From Marinobacter persicus (GTDB taxonomy: Bacteria > Pseudomonadota > Gammaproteobacteria > Pseudomonadales > Oleiphilaceae): a DNA stretch of 64,000 nt. The translations under genes and the position numbers were made by a program. Of the stretch, positions 7,346 through 17,059 are shown one piece after another. The stretch covers positions 62,001 to 126,000 of the forward strand of contig NZ_FOSC01000012.1 in NCBI RefSeq assembly GCF_900114155.1, read 5' to 3'. The stretch's first letter is position 1. Every line of letters starts with the position of its first letter. The notes beneath the pieces were generated by a model. That model had not been told where the DNA came from, ran no database searches, and saw only the letters and a list, made by a program, of their open reading frames with translations.

Positions 7346-9847
7346 TTACTCGGAGTTTGAACGCTCCACCACACGCCGCTTCCCCCGAGCACAGTCAGAG
7401 AGTTCTTTCAGGCCATCGGCATCAAACGCATCCACCCGGATCACGTCATACAGGGCCGTAAGCGCCTCCTCCAGCTTCGGGCACTCATCAGCCTTCACAA
7501 TGCCCTGGGCGCAGGCCCAATCCACCAGTTCCTTGCGCTGGTGACCCATCAGCAGGTCAATGCCGCCCAGTTCGTCTTCATCGCGGTTGCGGATGGCATC
7601 GTGCAGGCGTTTGCGCACATCGGCGGTTTCGTTGGCCAGCTTGTAGGCATTCAAAACCCGACCCAGCGGGTCTTGCGGGTCCGGGTTGATGAAGGTGCCA
7701 CGGCTGATGCGCTGGCGCACTTGAGTGTCATCCACGATCGTGGCGGCGACCTTGGCGCCGAGTTTGTCGCTCGGGCCGTTCAGGCCGGTGGCACCCAGCG
7801 GGAACACCAGTAGCCGCAGCGGCCAGCGCAGGGCTGGTACCGGGTAGTTGATGATGGCTTCGCGCATGGCAATCTGCAGATCACGCAGGCAGGTTTCCAG
7901 GCACCATTCCACCAGATCGCGCTGGTCTTCCGGGTAGCCTTCCTCGTGCCATTGCTTGATCACTGCCGTGGCGTAATACAGATGCACCAGGCAATCGGCC
8001 ATGCGGCCGGACAGGCGCTGGCGGGCTTTCAGGCCGCCGCCGACGGACAGCAGGGTGACGTCGGTCATCACGGCAAAGGCAGCGGAGAAGCGCCCGAGCT
8101 GGCGGTAATACTTCTGGATCCCGCCTTGACGTGGCGCGGCCTCCAGCCAGCCTTTGGTCAGCCCGTGCAGGAAAGTGCGCATGGCGTTGCGGCTGGTGTG
8201 GGCCAGATGGCGGTAGAAAACGCCGTCGAATTTTTTCGCCGCCTGGTCCGGGTCGTCCATGTTGGCCGCCTCGATTTCCTCAACGATAAACGGGTGACAG
8301 CGGATGGCGCCCTGACCGAAGATCATCAGGCTGCGGGTCAGGATGTTTGCGCCTTCCACGGTGATGCCAATAGGCACCGCCTGGTAGGCCCGGGCCAGGA
8401 AGTTGCGCGGGCCGGTGATCACGCCCCGGCCGGCTACCACGTCCATGGCGTTGTTGATGACTTCGCGCATCAGGTCGGTGTTGCGGTATTTCAGCACCGC
8501 CGACGGCACGGACGGGCGCACGCCCCGGTCCAGCATGCCGGTGGTCAGCAAGCGCGCGGAGTCCATCATGTAGGTGTAGCCGGCGATGGGTTCGAGGGCT
8601 TCCTGAACGCCTTCAAACTGGCTGATGGAGCGGCCGAACTGCTCGCGGGTATAGGCGTAGGAGCCGGTGGCCAGGCTGGCCAGTTTGCCGGCCCCGGTGC
8701 CAAGCGCCGGCAGGGAAATGGAGCGGCCGATGGACAGGCATTCGAGCAGCATTTTCCAGCCCTTGCCCAGCATGTCCTGGCCGCCGATCACCTGTTCCAT
8801 GGGAATGAAGACTTCTTCGCCCCAGGTTGGCCCGTTCATAAATACCGTGTTCATGGGCAGGTGGCGGGCGCCGGCATGTACACCGTCGGTGTCTCGTGGC
8901 ACCAGCACGCAGGTCACGCCAATTTCTTCCTGTTCGCCCAGCATGTGTTCCGGGTCATACACCTTGATGGCCAGGCCAATCAGGGTGGCCACCGGCGCCA
9001 GGGTGATGTAACGCTTGTTCCAGGTGACTTTCAGGCCCAGCACTTCTTTGCCGTTCCACTCGCCCTTGCAGACGATGCCCTTGTCCGGAATGGCACCGGC
9101 GTCGGAGCCGGCCACCGGCGAGGTCAGTGCAAAGCAGGGGATCTCATCGCCACCGGCCAGGCGCGGCAGGTAGTGCTGTTTCTGATCGTTGGTGCCGTAG
9201 TGCATCAAGAGCTCGCCCGGGCCCAGGGAGTTGGGCACCATCACGGTGACGGCGGCCGACACGCTACGGGTGGAGATCTTCATCACGATTTCGGAATGGG
9301 CGGTGTTGGAGAAGCCCTTGCCGCCGTCTTCTTTGGGAATGACCAGCCCGAAGAAACCGTTTTCCCGGATGAATTTCCAGACCTTTTCCGGCAGGTCGTA
9401 GTCTTCATGGGTGATCTGCCAGTCATCCAGCATCCGGCATAGCTCTTCCACCGGGCCATCCAGGAAGGCCTGTTCCTCGCTGGTGAGGTGTGCCGGCTGG
9501 TAGTCCATCAGCTTGTTCCAGTCCGGCTTGCCGGAGAACAGCTCGCCATCCCAGTCCACCGAGCCGGAGCTCAAGGCCTCGCGTTCGGTGTCGGACAGCT
9601 TGGGCAGGCGGCTGCGTACCCAGCACAGCAGCGGGCGGCTGAGTTTGTCCAGGCGCAGGTCTCCGGGCAACACCACCAACAACGCCAGCGCCAGGAACAC
9701 GCCGCCAACAAGGAAACTGATGATATGCCAGCCGTCCTGGGCGACACCCAGCAGGGTGGCAATCGAAAGTACCACGGCTGCCGCCTTGCCGCCGATGTTG
9801 AGGTAGATCAGCAACAGGGCACTGATAACAAGAAACAGAACGCTCAT
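7346..9847 (-). CDS. fadE: Acyl-CoA dehydrogenase FadE
   Basis: 833 residues, close to E. coli FadE (814). Two N-terminal membrane segments (residues 2-30 and 38-62) precede the acyl-CoA dehydrogenase core: FGLVIPKEDGGKGFSNTAHS, the FAD-binding CFALTSPVAGSDAGAIPD, and LSIGRSISLPALGTGAGKLA; then the long C-terminal extension specific to the FadE type. Catalyses the first, FAD-linked step of fatty-acid beta-oxidation at the inner membrane. Start ATG follows GGGAG. Stands alone; R3 takes the place where a terminator would be. Fits an alkane- or lipid-using marine lifestyle. Confidence 0.93.
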   Translation of the reverse strand: MSVLFLVISALLLIYLNIGGKAAAVVLSIATLLGVAQDGWHIISFLVGGVFLALALLVVLPGDLRLDKLSRPLLCWVRSRLPKLSDTEREALSSGSVDWDGELFSGKPDWNKLMDYQPAHLTSEEQAFLDGPVEELCRMLDDWQITHEDYDLPEKVWKFIRENGFFGLVIPKEDGGKGFSNTAHSEIVMKISTRSVSAAVTVMVPNSLGPGELLMHYGTNDQKQHYLPRLAGGDEIPCFALTSPVAGSDAGAIPDKGIVCKGEWNGKEVLGLKVTWNKRYITLAPVATLIGLAIKVYDPEHMLGEQEEIGVTCVLVPRDTDGVHAGARHLPMNTVFMNGPTWGEEVFIPMEQVIGGQDMLGKGWKMLLECLSIGRSISLPALGTGAGKLASLATGSYAYTREQFGRSISQFEGVQEALEPIAGYTYMMDSARLLTTGMLDRGVRPSVPSAVLKYRNTDLMREVINNAMDVVAGRGVITGPRNFLARAYQAVPIGITVEGANILTRSLMIFGQGAIRCHPFIVEEIEAANMDDPDQAAKKFDGVFYRHLAHTSRNAMRTFLHGLTKGWLEAAPRQGGIQKYYRQLGRFSAAFAVMTDVTLLSVGGGLKARQRLSGRMADCLVHLYYATAVIKQWHEEGYPEDQRDLVEWCLETCLRDLQIAMREAIINYPVPALRWPLRLLVFPLGATGLNGPSDKLGAKVAATIVDDTQVRQRISRGTFINPDPQDPLGRVLNAYKLANETADVRKRLHDAIRNRDEDELGGIDLLMGHQRKELVDWACAQGIVKADECPKLEEALTALYDVIRVDAFDADGLKELSDCARGKRRVVERSNSE

Positions 9848-10055
9848 GGGCGGATCTCCCTACCGCGAAGAAAAGTAACGTGAATAAGCTTAACCATCGG
9901 TGAAAGTGGCGGTGGTTGCAAGTGAAACAGGCTTTATGAACAACACCTTGGAGGACGCCTGTTTATAAATTCACAAAAACTTTCAAAAACATTTAATCCA
10001 TTTCTTTTGCTAATCGTAAATTCCGGCTCAAATCGAAAAAAACTGGAGTGGGTTT

Positions 10056-11699
10056 ATGTCTGGCCAGCTGACTGTCGCAAAACGCCTGGCACTCGGATTC
10101 GGGGTCATTGTTTCATTAATGGTGCTTGTGAGCGTGGTGGGTAACCACCAGGTAGGCTTCATTGATAAAACCCTGACCTCGGTTAACGAGGGTGCCGCGC
10201 TCAAACAGCGTTATGCCATTAATTTCCGGGGCAGCGTGCACGACCGGGCCATCGCCATTCGCGATGCGGTTTTGGTGAATAACGAGTCCGACCTGGACCG
10301 GCATCTGGAGGACATCCGCCGCCTGGCGGATATGTACGCGGAAAATGCAGAAAAGATGGCTCGAATGTTCGACAACCGTGGAGCCACTGAAAAAGAACGG
10401 GAACTGCTGGCGGACATCAACGCCATTGAAGAGCGCACATTGGCCCTGAGCCGTGAATTGATTGAGAGCCGCCGCAACGGCGACTCCGAAGCTGCTCGGC
10501 GGTTTCTGCTCAGCGAGGTGTCCCCTGCCTACACCGAGTGGCTGGCCCGGGTGAACGCGTTTATTGATTACCAGGAAGATTCTGCCGCGGATGATCTGAA
10601 CGATGTGCGCGAGGCAGCCAGTGGCTTTAACGCCACGATTATGTCGATCACCGGGTTTGCCGTGGTTTTGAGTGTACTGGTGGCCTTCGTGATTATCCGC
10701 AAGCTCAAGCGCATTCTGGGCGCCGAACCAGAGGAAGTGGCCGACGTGATCCGCCGGCTGGCGGACGGTCATCTGGATCAGAATCTGGAAACCCGTCATC
10801 GCGACAGTGTGATGGGCGCGCTGGTGGATACCAACGAACGCCTGGCGGGCATTATCCGTGAGGTGCGCAGTGCCTCCGAAGAATTGTCCAAAGCCTCCAA
10901 CGAACTGGAAGATACCTCCAACAACAACAGCCAACAGATTCGCATGCAGGCCACCGAGGCTGAGCAGATGGCCACCGCCGTGAACCAGATGGCGACAACG
11001 GTGAACGAAGTGGCTGGTTTTGCCGCCAATGCCGCCACCGCTACCAGCAAGGCCGATGGCGAGGTGGAAACCGGCAACCGGGTGGTGGGTGAGACGGCCG
11101 CGTCCATCACCCGCCTGGCGGACAAGCTGGAAGAGGCCGCCAGCTCGGTCAACCGGGTGTCCGAGGACAGCGCCAACATCGAGAAGATCATTGAGGTGAT
11201 CAACGGTATCGCCGAGCAGACCAACCTGCTGGCACTGAATGCCGCCATCGAAGCGGCCCGTGCCGGCACCCATGGCCGCGGCTTTGCCGTGGTGGCGGAT
11301 GAGGTGCGCTCGCTGGCGTCCCGCACCCAGGAATCCACCCGCGAGATCCAGGACATGATTGGTCAGTTGCAGTCCGGTGCCGGCGTGGCCTCGGATGAGA
11401 TGGAAAGCAGCCGTGAGCTTGCGCGGGATACCGTGGAGAAAACCACCGAGGCTGAGGATGCCCTGGGCCGCATTCGTGAGGAAATGTCGGCGGTGAACGA
11501 CATGAACGCCCAGATAGCAAGCGCAGCGGAGGAGCAGAGTTCGGTAGCCGAAGAGGTGAACCGCAACATCGCCCGTATTCATGACGCCACCATCGAAACC
11601 TCCGCCGGTTCGGAGCAGGTGGCCGGCTCAAGCCACGACCTGGCGGTACTGGCCGAGCAACTGAAATCCCGGGTATCGGTGTTTCGCCTCAGAGACTGA
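10056..11699 (+). CDS. Methyl-accepting chemotaxis protein
   Basis: 547 residues. Membrane helix at about 10-31, periplasmic helical (four-helix-bundle type) sensor to about 190, second helix about 192-214, HAMP to about 267, then the signalling domain with the conserved hairpin tip [20 protein letters not shown] and [15 protein letters not shown]. Lacks a C-terminal CheR-binding pentapeptide. Ligand unknown. Start ATG follows GGAG (10046-10049). Transcribed alone, divergent from fadE across 208 bp; its last 11 bp overlap the end of the convergent prenyltransferase gene. Confidence 0.93.
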   Translation: MSGQLTVAKRLALGFGVIVSLMVLVSVVGNHQVGFIDKTLTSVNEGAALKQRYAINFRGSVHDRAIAIRDAVLVNNESDLDRHLEDIRRLADMYAENAEKMARMFDNRGATEKERELLADINAIEERTLALSRELIESRRNGDSEAARRFLLSEVSPAYTEWLARVNAFIDYQEDSAADDLNDVREAASGFNATIMSITGFAVVLSVLVAFVIIRKLKRILGAEPEEVADVIRRLADGHLDQNLETRHRDSVMGALVDTNERLAGIIREVRSASEELSKASNELEDTSNNNSQQIRMQATEAEQMATAVNQMATTVNEVAGFAANAATATSKADGEVETGNRVVGETAASITRLADKLEEAASSVNRVSEDSANIEKIIEVINGIAEQTNLLALNAAIEAARAGTHGRGFAVVADEVRSLASRTQESTREIQDMIGQLQSGAGVASDEMESSRELARDTVEKTTEAEDALGRIREEMSAVNDMNAQIASAAEEQSSVAEEVNRNIARIHDATIETSAGSEQVAGSSHDLAVLAEQLKSRVSVFRLRD

Positions 11700-12579
11700 G
11701 GCCGACGATCAGCAGGGCAAGCGTGGCCAGCAGTACGGCCACGTTGACGCCCAGTACCCGGTTTAACCTCGCGGGGTGGTTCAGCGCTGACGGCAACTGC
11801 CGGCTGACCCACCAGGCGGCGGGCAGGGGCAGCAGCGCCAGCAGGCTCCAGGCCGACAAAAGACCCAGAGCGGCGCCGCCGGCAACCAGCCCGTAACCAC
11901 CCAGTAGCAGGGTTCCGACCAGATAACTGGCCCGTTCCGGGCCCAGGGTAATCACCAGGTGAAGGCGCCCCACTTGCCGATCGGCATCGGCATCGGGGAT
12001 CTGGTTAATCAGCAGAAGCTCGCTGACCATCAACAGAGCGACCCCGGAAACCACCAGGGCTGTCGCATCCACCCGTGCACCCAGCGCAATCAGCGAACCG
12101 AGCACCATCACCGGCCCGAACCCCAGCCCCGGTGCCAGCAGGCACAACAGCGGCGAGCGGGTAATCCAGCGGGTGTAGGTCAGCACCAGCAGGACTCCGG
12201 TCATACCCAGCAGGAACATGGGCAGCCCCCTCAGCCAGAGGAAGTAAACGCCGATGGCGATCACCAGTGCCAGTGTGCCCAGGCCGGCGATTAAGACGCC
12301 CCTTGCTGCAGCCGGTGTTTCCGGCAGGGCGCCGCTGCCGCCGGAGAACGGCGTGCGGCAGGTGAGATGATCCAGCCCGGAGGTGAAATCGTCGTACTCG
12401 TTCAGCAAATTGACGGCGGCGTGAGCCAGAATGGCCCCGATCAATACCAGCAGATTGTGTAACAGAGCCGGCGTCTCGGATTGCTGCCAGGCGAGTGCTA
12501 CACCCAGGCCGGCGCACAGGGGTGCGAGCAGTAAAAAATTGGGGCGTGAGGCGCGTACCACGGTGGCCGTTTGGGGCAT
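11689..12579 (-). CDS. UbiA-family prenyltransferase (MenA-like)
   Basis: 296-residue integral membrane prenyltransferase with about eight to nine helices. Both Asp-rich motifs are present: [14 protein letters not shown] (about residues 58-71, with [10 protein letters not shown] after it, as in MenA proteins) and [14 protein letters not shown] (about 190-203), which bind the prenyl diphosphate through Mg2+. MenA-like proteins attach a polyprenyl chain to 1,4-dihydroxy-2-naphthoate. No other menaquinone gene is near, so the aromatic acceptor is uncertain. Tail-to-tail overlap of 11 bp with the chemoreceptor gene. Confidence 0.85.
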   Translation of the reverse strand: MPQTATVVRASRPNFLLLAPLCAGLGVALAWQQSETPALLHNLLVLIGAILAHAAVNLLNEYDDFTSGLDHLTCRTPFSGGSGALPETPAAARGVLIAGLGTLALVIAIGVYFLWLRGLPMFLLGMTGVLLVLTYTRWITRSPLLCLLAPGLGFGPVMVLGSLIALGARVDATALVVSGVALLMVSELLLINQIPDADADRQVGRLHLVITLGPERASYLVGTLLLGGYGLVAGGAALGLLSAWSLLALLPLPAAWWVSRQLPSALNHPARLNRVLGVNVAVLLATLALLIVGLSL

Positions 12580-12607
12580 ATTTTTACTTTCCCTCGTAGT
12601 TTGGGAA

Positions 12608-12718
12608 CGAGTGAGGGGGCAGGCCTTCCCGGGACCGTGCGGAGCCTGGGATGGCGGAGCTCGAGCGGTACAGGGACGTATTCACAGCGTGTCCCGGGAA
12701 GGCCTGCCCCCTCACTCG
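12608..12718 (+). repeat. Palindromic element R4 (subfamily B)
   Basis: 111 bp. Perfect 28-bp inverted repeat 12608-12635 / 12691-12718. Inner stem is CTTCCCGGGAC here, where R6 and R8 have CTTTCCAAAAC: several compensated changes. The 55-nt core differs from R6 at only three positions. Fills the gap between two same-strand genes (12580-12730). Confidence 0.95.
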
Positions 12719-12730
12719 CCCCATCGTCAA

Positions 12731-13618
12731 TCAGACATAACCAGCCGCAAACACCAAAGCCAGCACCAGCGGCATCACCACCAGACTGCCGAGGTTGCTG
12801 ATCAGAACCAGCGAGGCCACCTTGTGGGGCTCCTGCTGGTACTGTTCGGCCACCATGTAGTTCAGAACCGCCGGGGGCAGGGCGGCGAACACCCACAGGC
12901 TGGTCACCTGCAGAGCGGGTAAATCCAGCAGGGCGATCATGGGCCAGGCCAGTAGCAGGCCGCTGGCGGGGCAGGCGATGGCGCCGATCAGCCCCAGTTT
13001 CCAGTCGCTGAAATCCACATCCAGCATGCGCACGCCCAGGGCAAACAGCATCAGCGGAATGCACACCTCGCCCAGCATGTTCAGGCTTTCCAGCAGCCAC
13101 CCGGGCAACACAATGCCACTCAAGTTCACCGACAGGCCGGCGATACTGGCAAAGACAATGGGCAGGCGCAGCCGGCGGATGATCGAGGTGTGCGGATCGA
13201 GGATATAGAGCCCCACCGAAAAGTGCAGCAGCATTTCCACGATGAACAGTACAATGGCTGCCGGCAGGGCCTGTTCGCCGAATGCCAGCACCAGCACCGG
13301 AATGCCCATGTTGCCGGAGTTGTTGAACATCATCGGCGGCAGGAAGGTTTTCAGGTTCAGCTTCAGCAGCCTGGCCAGCGGATAAAGCACCAGTCCCGAA
13401 CCCAGTACCACCACCGTGCCGGCCAGGGCCAGGCCGCCGTATTCCTGCAGGGGTGCCTGTTGGTCCGCCAGTACCGCAAACACCAGCATGGGCACGAACA
13501 GCTCCATGTTCAGCACGTTCAGGCCCTGAATGTCCGGTGTGCGGAACCGGCCATACAGGGCTCCGCATCCCGCGATAAGGAACACCGGTAGCATGGTTGA
13601 CAGTATCTGGGTGATCAT
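12731..13618 (-). CDS. Auxin efflux carrier (AEC) family transporter
   Basis: About 295 residues from the ATG at 13618 (MITQILSTMLPVFLIAGCGA); a longer in-frame start at 13669 would add 17 residues lacking hydrophobic character and is less likely. Around ten hydrophobic segments in two halves of five, with the AEC-type MFNNSGNMGIPVLVLAFGEQ near the fourth to fifth helix and NLGSLVVMPLVLAL at the end. The family carries organic anions such as malate or malonate; substrate unknown. Divergent from the MalY-like gene; R4 lies directly downstream. Confidence 0.85.
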   Translation of the reverse strand: MITQILSTMLPVFLIAGCGALYGRFRTPDIQGLNVLNMELFVPMLVFAVLADQQAPLQEYGGLALAGTVVVLGSGLVLYPLARLLKLNLKTFLPPMMFNNSGNMGIPVLVLAFGEQALPAAIVLFIVEMLLHFSVGLYILDPHTSIIRRLRLPIVFASIAGLSVNLSGIVLPGWLLESLNMLGEVCIPLMLFALGVRMLDVDFSDWKLGLIGAIACPASGLLLAWPMIALLDLPALQVTSLWVFAALPPAVLNYMVAEQYQQEPHKVASLVLISNLGSLVVMPLVLALVFAAGYV

Positions 13619-13718
13619 AAAAGGTACCGGGCGGGCGGCTTGAAAGCGCACAGGTTCGCAATTAACCAACGATTCGGCAAGTAGTCAGCCGGAATTCTGG
13701 CACTGAAGGAGGATGTCC

Positions 13719-14906
13719 ATGGTCGCGGATTTTGATCAGCCGGTAAGGCGGGAACAGACCTGTTCCGTGAAGTTTGATGCCCGCAAGGCCGTGTTTGGCC
13801 GGGAAGACGTGATTCCCGCGTGGGTCGCGGACATGGATTTTGCCGCGCCGGAGGCGGTGACCACCGCCCTGAAAGCCCGGGCCGAGCATCCGGTGTATGG
13901 CTATACCCTGTTCCCGGAAAGCCTGTACCAGGCCATGATTGGCTGGTTTTCCGAGCGCCACGGCTGGTCCATCCCGCGTGATCATATCCTGATGGCGCCC
14001 GGCGTGGTGCCTTCCCTGCATGCCGCCTGCCTGGCCTATGCCGGGCCGGGAGAGGGGGTGATCATCCAGCCACCGGTGTATCCGCCGTTCTTCAGCTCGG
14101 TGCGCCAGACCGGCCGTGAGATCATTGAAAACCCGCTGGTGCCGGATGAAAAAAACGGCCAGTACCGGATGGATCTGGCCCATCTTGAGCAATGTGCCGC
14201 CCGGCCGGATGCCCGGTTGTTGATGCTCTGTTCGCCCCATAATCCCGTCGGGCGGGTATGGTCGCAAGACGAACTGGAGGCGGTGCTGGCCATTGCCCGC
14301 AAACACCGGCTGGTGATCGTGTCCGATGAAATCCACTGTGACCTGGTGTTCCCGGACAAGCCCGCCCATACCGTGCTGGCAACGTTGGCCGGCCCCGACG
14401 ATGCGCTTGTCACTGCGGTGGCTCCCAGCAAAAGCTTTAACATGCCGGGCCTGGGGTTGTCGGCGCTGGTGATTCCCGACCCGCAGCGGCGCAAGGCCAT
14501 GCAGCAGGTGTTCGAATCCATGCATTTGCCCCAGTGCAATCCGTTCAGTATTGCCGGTTTCGAAGCCGGTTATCGCGAAGGCGGGGAATGGCTGGATGCA
14601 CTCATGGCCTACCTGCAAGGCAACCGGGATTATGTCGGTGAACAGGTGGCATCGCGTCTGCCGGGCATCCGGGTTGCCGAACCGGATGGCACCTACCTGC
14701 TGTGGCTGGATTGCACGGGCCTGGGGCTGGACGATGCCGGCCTCAAACGGTTCTTTGTCCAGGATGCCGGCGTGGGCCTGAACCCGGGCGCCTCTTTCGG
14801 CGCCGGGGGCAGCGGGTTCATGCGGTTGAACATCGGTTGTCCACGGGCCGTGCTGGCACAGGTTATCGATCGGCTGGAAACCGCGCTGGCCGGCCGGCGC
14901 GGGTAG
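13719..14906 (+). CDS. PLP-dependent C-S lyase, MalY/PatB family
   Basis: About 395 residues, fold-type I aminotransferase. Seen: VIPAWVADMDFAAPE (MalY/PatB signature), CSPHNPVGRVW, VSDEIHCDLV and the PLP-lysine motif APSKSFNMPGL near residue 245. These enzymes cleave cystathionine or cysteine conjugates into thiol, pyruvate and ammonia. The ATG at 13719 is chosen over 13713 because AAGGAGG (13706-13712) touches the earlier codon but is six bases from this one. Its last 44 bp overlap the end of the convergent EamA gene. Confidence 0.88.
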   Translation: MVADFDQPVRREQTCSVKFDARKAVFGREDVIPAWVADMDFAAPEAVTTALKARAEHPVYGYTLFPESLYQAMIGWFSERHGWSIPRDHILMAPGVVPSLHAACLAYAGPGEGVIIQPPVYPPFFSSVRQTGREIIENPLVPDEKNGQYRMDLAHLEQCAARPDARLLMLCSPHNPVGRVWSQDELEAVLAIARKHRLVIVSDEIHCDLVFPDKPAHTVLATLAGPDDALVTAVAPSKSFNMPGLGLSALVIPDPQRRKAMQQVFESMHLPQCNPFSIAGFEAGYREGGEWLDALMAYLQGNRDYVGEQVASRLPGIRVAEPDGTYLLWLDCTGLGLDDAGLKRFFVQDAGVGLNPGASFGAGGSGFMRLNIGCPRAVLAQVIDRLETALAGRRG

Positions 14907-15804
14907 CCAGCAACAGCCCCACCAGGATCAGCACGCCGCCCACCACATGGGCCACTCCGAGGGCCTCGCCCAGGAAAATACCGGCGAGGATGGAGGCGAA
15001 CACCGGTGTAAGGTACATGAAGATGGCGGCTCTGGCCGGGCCGATGGTATGTACGCCGTGATTCCAGAAGCCATAAGCCAGAATGCCGGGAAAGAGGGCG
15101 AAATACAGAAGTGGCCAAGCGGTTTGCCGTGACAGTTCGAAGCCACCGCTGAAGAACACAAAATCCGCCAGGTAGAACGGCAGGATCACCAGTGTGCCCA
15201 GTGCAATCTGCACGGTCAGGAAGGTCAGCGGCGGTAGTGGCACAGCCTGGCGCCGCAACAGCACGGAGAACAGCCCCCAACAGAACACCGCCGCCACCAT
15301 GATCAGGTCCCCGGGCTGGGCCTGCAGGCTGGTGAGTACCGAGAGCTTGCCCCTGGCCACCACCGTGATAATGCCAAGGATGGCCAGAACAATGCCCAGC
15401 GCCTGAATGGGGCGGGTCCTGTCGCCCAGCAGCAGCCAGGCCAGCAGGGCAACGAAAATGGGAATGGTGGCGTTGATCAGGGCAATGTTGGTGGCGGTGG
15501 TGGTTACCGCCGCGTAGTACAGCAGTGAATTGAACGCCGCCACGCTGAACGTGGCCAGCGCCAGCATGGAACCCAGGTGCTGGCGAATAACCGCCCGTTG
15601 TCGCCAGATGCCGGGCAGGCCGATGGGCAGCAGCACGGCCAGGGCGATCACCCAGCGCCAGAACGACATGGACAGCGGCGGAATGCTCTCCACCGTGCCA
15701 CGGGCAACCACCGCGTTACCCGCCCAGAACAGAGGCGTGACCACCAGGCCAAAATAGGCCAGGCCCAGGCTTCTGGACCGCACGCTGCTTTGCTTAGCCG
15801 TCAT
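14863..15804 (-). CDS. EamA/DMT-superfamily transporter (second)
   Basis: About 313 residues from the ATG at 15804 (MTAKQSSVRSRS); upstream in-frame starts would run far into the preceding gene. Ten hydrophobic segments in two EamA repeats, first helix LGLAYFGLVVTPLFWAGNAV, then FWRWVIALAVLLPIGL. Start overlaps the preceding deacylase gene by 11 bp, the same overlap as between that gene and the Nudix-MBL gene, so the three are probably translationally coupled. Substrate unknown. Confidence 0.85.
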   Translation of the reverse strand: MTAKQSSVRSRSLGLAYFGLVVTPLFWAGNAVVARGTVESIPPLSMSFWRWVIALAVLLPIGLPGIWRQRAVIRQHLGSMLALATFSVAAFNSLLYYAAVTTTATNIALINATIPIFVALLAWLLLGDRTRPIQALGIVLAILGIITVVARGKLSVLTSLQAQPGDLIMVAAVFCWGLFSVLLRRQAVPLPPLTFLTVQIALGTLVILPFYLADFVFFSGGFELSRQTAWPLLYFALFPGILAYGFWNHGVHTIGPARAAIFMYLTPVFASILAGIFLGEALGVAHVVGGVLILVGLLLATRAGRPARFPADR

Positions 15805-17059
15805 CGGGTTCGTCCGGGGCACCGGGGACTTCCGCCTCGGTGCCCAGGTGATAGGCGGCAAAACCGGCCATCACCACCTGGTCCACTGCCATGCCGATTA
15901 CCCGGCCATCAAAGTGGGCCTGTATCGGGTATTCCTCGTTGGTGATGGGATCGGTAACGTGGCCCAGAATGTCACCTCTGGCCACGGTGTCACCCAGCTC
16001 CACATCGGAAGACAGAATGCCCCCGTGTTCGGCGCGCACCCAGGTGGAGTCGTAATACACCGGTTCCGGATCGCCCCAGACAAACATGCGGGAAAGCATG
16101 TCCTGTTTTTCCATCAGGCTGTTCAGGCTGTTGACCCCCGCCTCAATCTGGTGCTCCTGAATACGCAGGGACTCGCCGGCTTCCATGGTGACCGTGCGTA
16201 TGCCGGCCTCGTTGGCGGCATGGCGCAACATGCCGGCGGAGCCGGTGCTGTGGACCACCGCCATGCCATCGAAGCCCCGGGTGAATTCCGCCACCTCCGG
16301 GCTGTTCATGTCGGCCCGCAGCTGCGGCAGGTTGGTGCGCTTGAGTGAGCCGGTGTGAATGTCCACCAGCATATCGCAGTGGCTGATCACCTTCTGGAAC
16401 AGCGAATGGGCCATGCGGCTGGCCAGCGAGCCATCCGGCGTGCCCGGGAAATGCCGGTTCAGATCCCGGCGGTCTGGCAGATAGCGGGTGCCCTGCTGGA
16501 AGCCGGTGATGTTGACGATGGGCACGCCTATCACCCGCCCGGCCAGCTTTTCAGGATTCAGGTCGTACAGGGTACGGCGGATGATTTCGATGCCATTGAG
16601 TTCATCGCCATGAATGGCGCCGGTCAGGCAAAGCGTGGGACCACTTTGAGCGCCATTGACCACCAACACCGGAGTGATCTGCGACAGTCCGGCAATCTGA
16701 ATGCCCGGCGACCAGGACAGGCGGGTGGATGTACCCGGCAGGATGTCCTTGCCCAGCAATGTGAAGGTTTCAGCCGGAGCCGGCTCATCGGAGCTGGCCC
16801 CAGGCGCCGGTTCGGCGTCCGGGTCAACAATGATATCCAGGGCGTGGATGGGTACCGGATCGACCTGGCTGTCTTCTTCTGTTGCCTCCCCGGTACTGTC
16901 AGGCTCGGGTTCCGGCAGCGGATTGACCTCTTTCAGGTCGATGTTGGGAGCAATTTTCCGAGGTTCGTCGTCTTCTGCCAGGGTGACCGGCGCAACAGCA
17001 ATCGATAACAGAAAGATAACGCTTGTCCAGGCAGAAAAGACACGGGTTTTAAACGGCAT
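15794..17059 (-). CDS. Exported succinylglutamate desuccinylase/aspartoacylase-family deacylase
   Basis: About 421 residues from MPFKTRVF at 17059; the N-terminus is a signal peptide (hydrophobic stretch VIFLLSIAVAPVTLA), followed by an acidic Pro/Glu-rich linker of about 80 residues. The zinc carboxypeptidase-like catalytic domain shows GAIHGDELNGIEIIRR (HxxE zinc ligands) and VDIHTGS (third His ligand). Family members remove acyl groups from amino acids. An exported form is less usual than the cytoplasmic AstE. Substrate unknown. Overlaps both neighbours by 11 bp. Confidence 0.82.
   Translation of the reverse strand: MPFKTRVFSAWTSVIFLLSIAVAPVTLAEDDEPRKIAPNIDLKEVNPLPEPEPDSTGEATEEDSQVDPVPIHALDIIVDPDAEPAPGASSDEPAPAETFTLLGKDILPGTSTRLSWSPGIQIAGLSQITPVLVVNGAQSGPTLCLTGAIHGDELNGIEIIRRTLYDLNPEKLAGRVIGVPIVNITGFQQGTRYLPDRRDLNRHFPGTPDGSLASRMAHSLFQKVISHCDMLVDIHTGSLKRTNLPQLRADMNSPEVAEFTRGFDGMAVVHSTGSAGMLRHAANEAGIRTVTMEAGESLRIQEHQIEAGVNSLNSLMEKQDMLSRMFVWGDPEPVYYDSTWVRAEHGGILSSDVELGDTVARGDILGHVTDPITNEEYPIQAHFDGRVIGMAVDQVVMAGFAAYHLGTEAEVPGAPDEPDDG

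Noticed and set aside
7946..9442. 498-codon open frame antisense to fadE, and a similar one at 21207-22628 antisense to rnb
   Set aside because: His/Gly/Ala-rich shadow proteins without domain or ribosome site.
9848..10055. Sigma-28 (flagellar) promoter for the chemoreceptor gene
   Set aside because: TAAATTCC is present at about 10016-10023, but no GCCGATAA-like -10 follows at the right distance.
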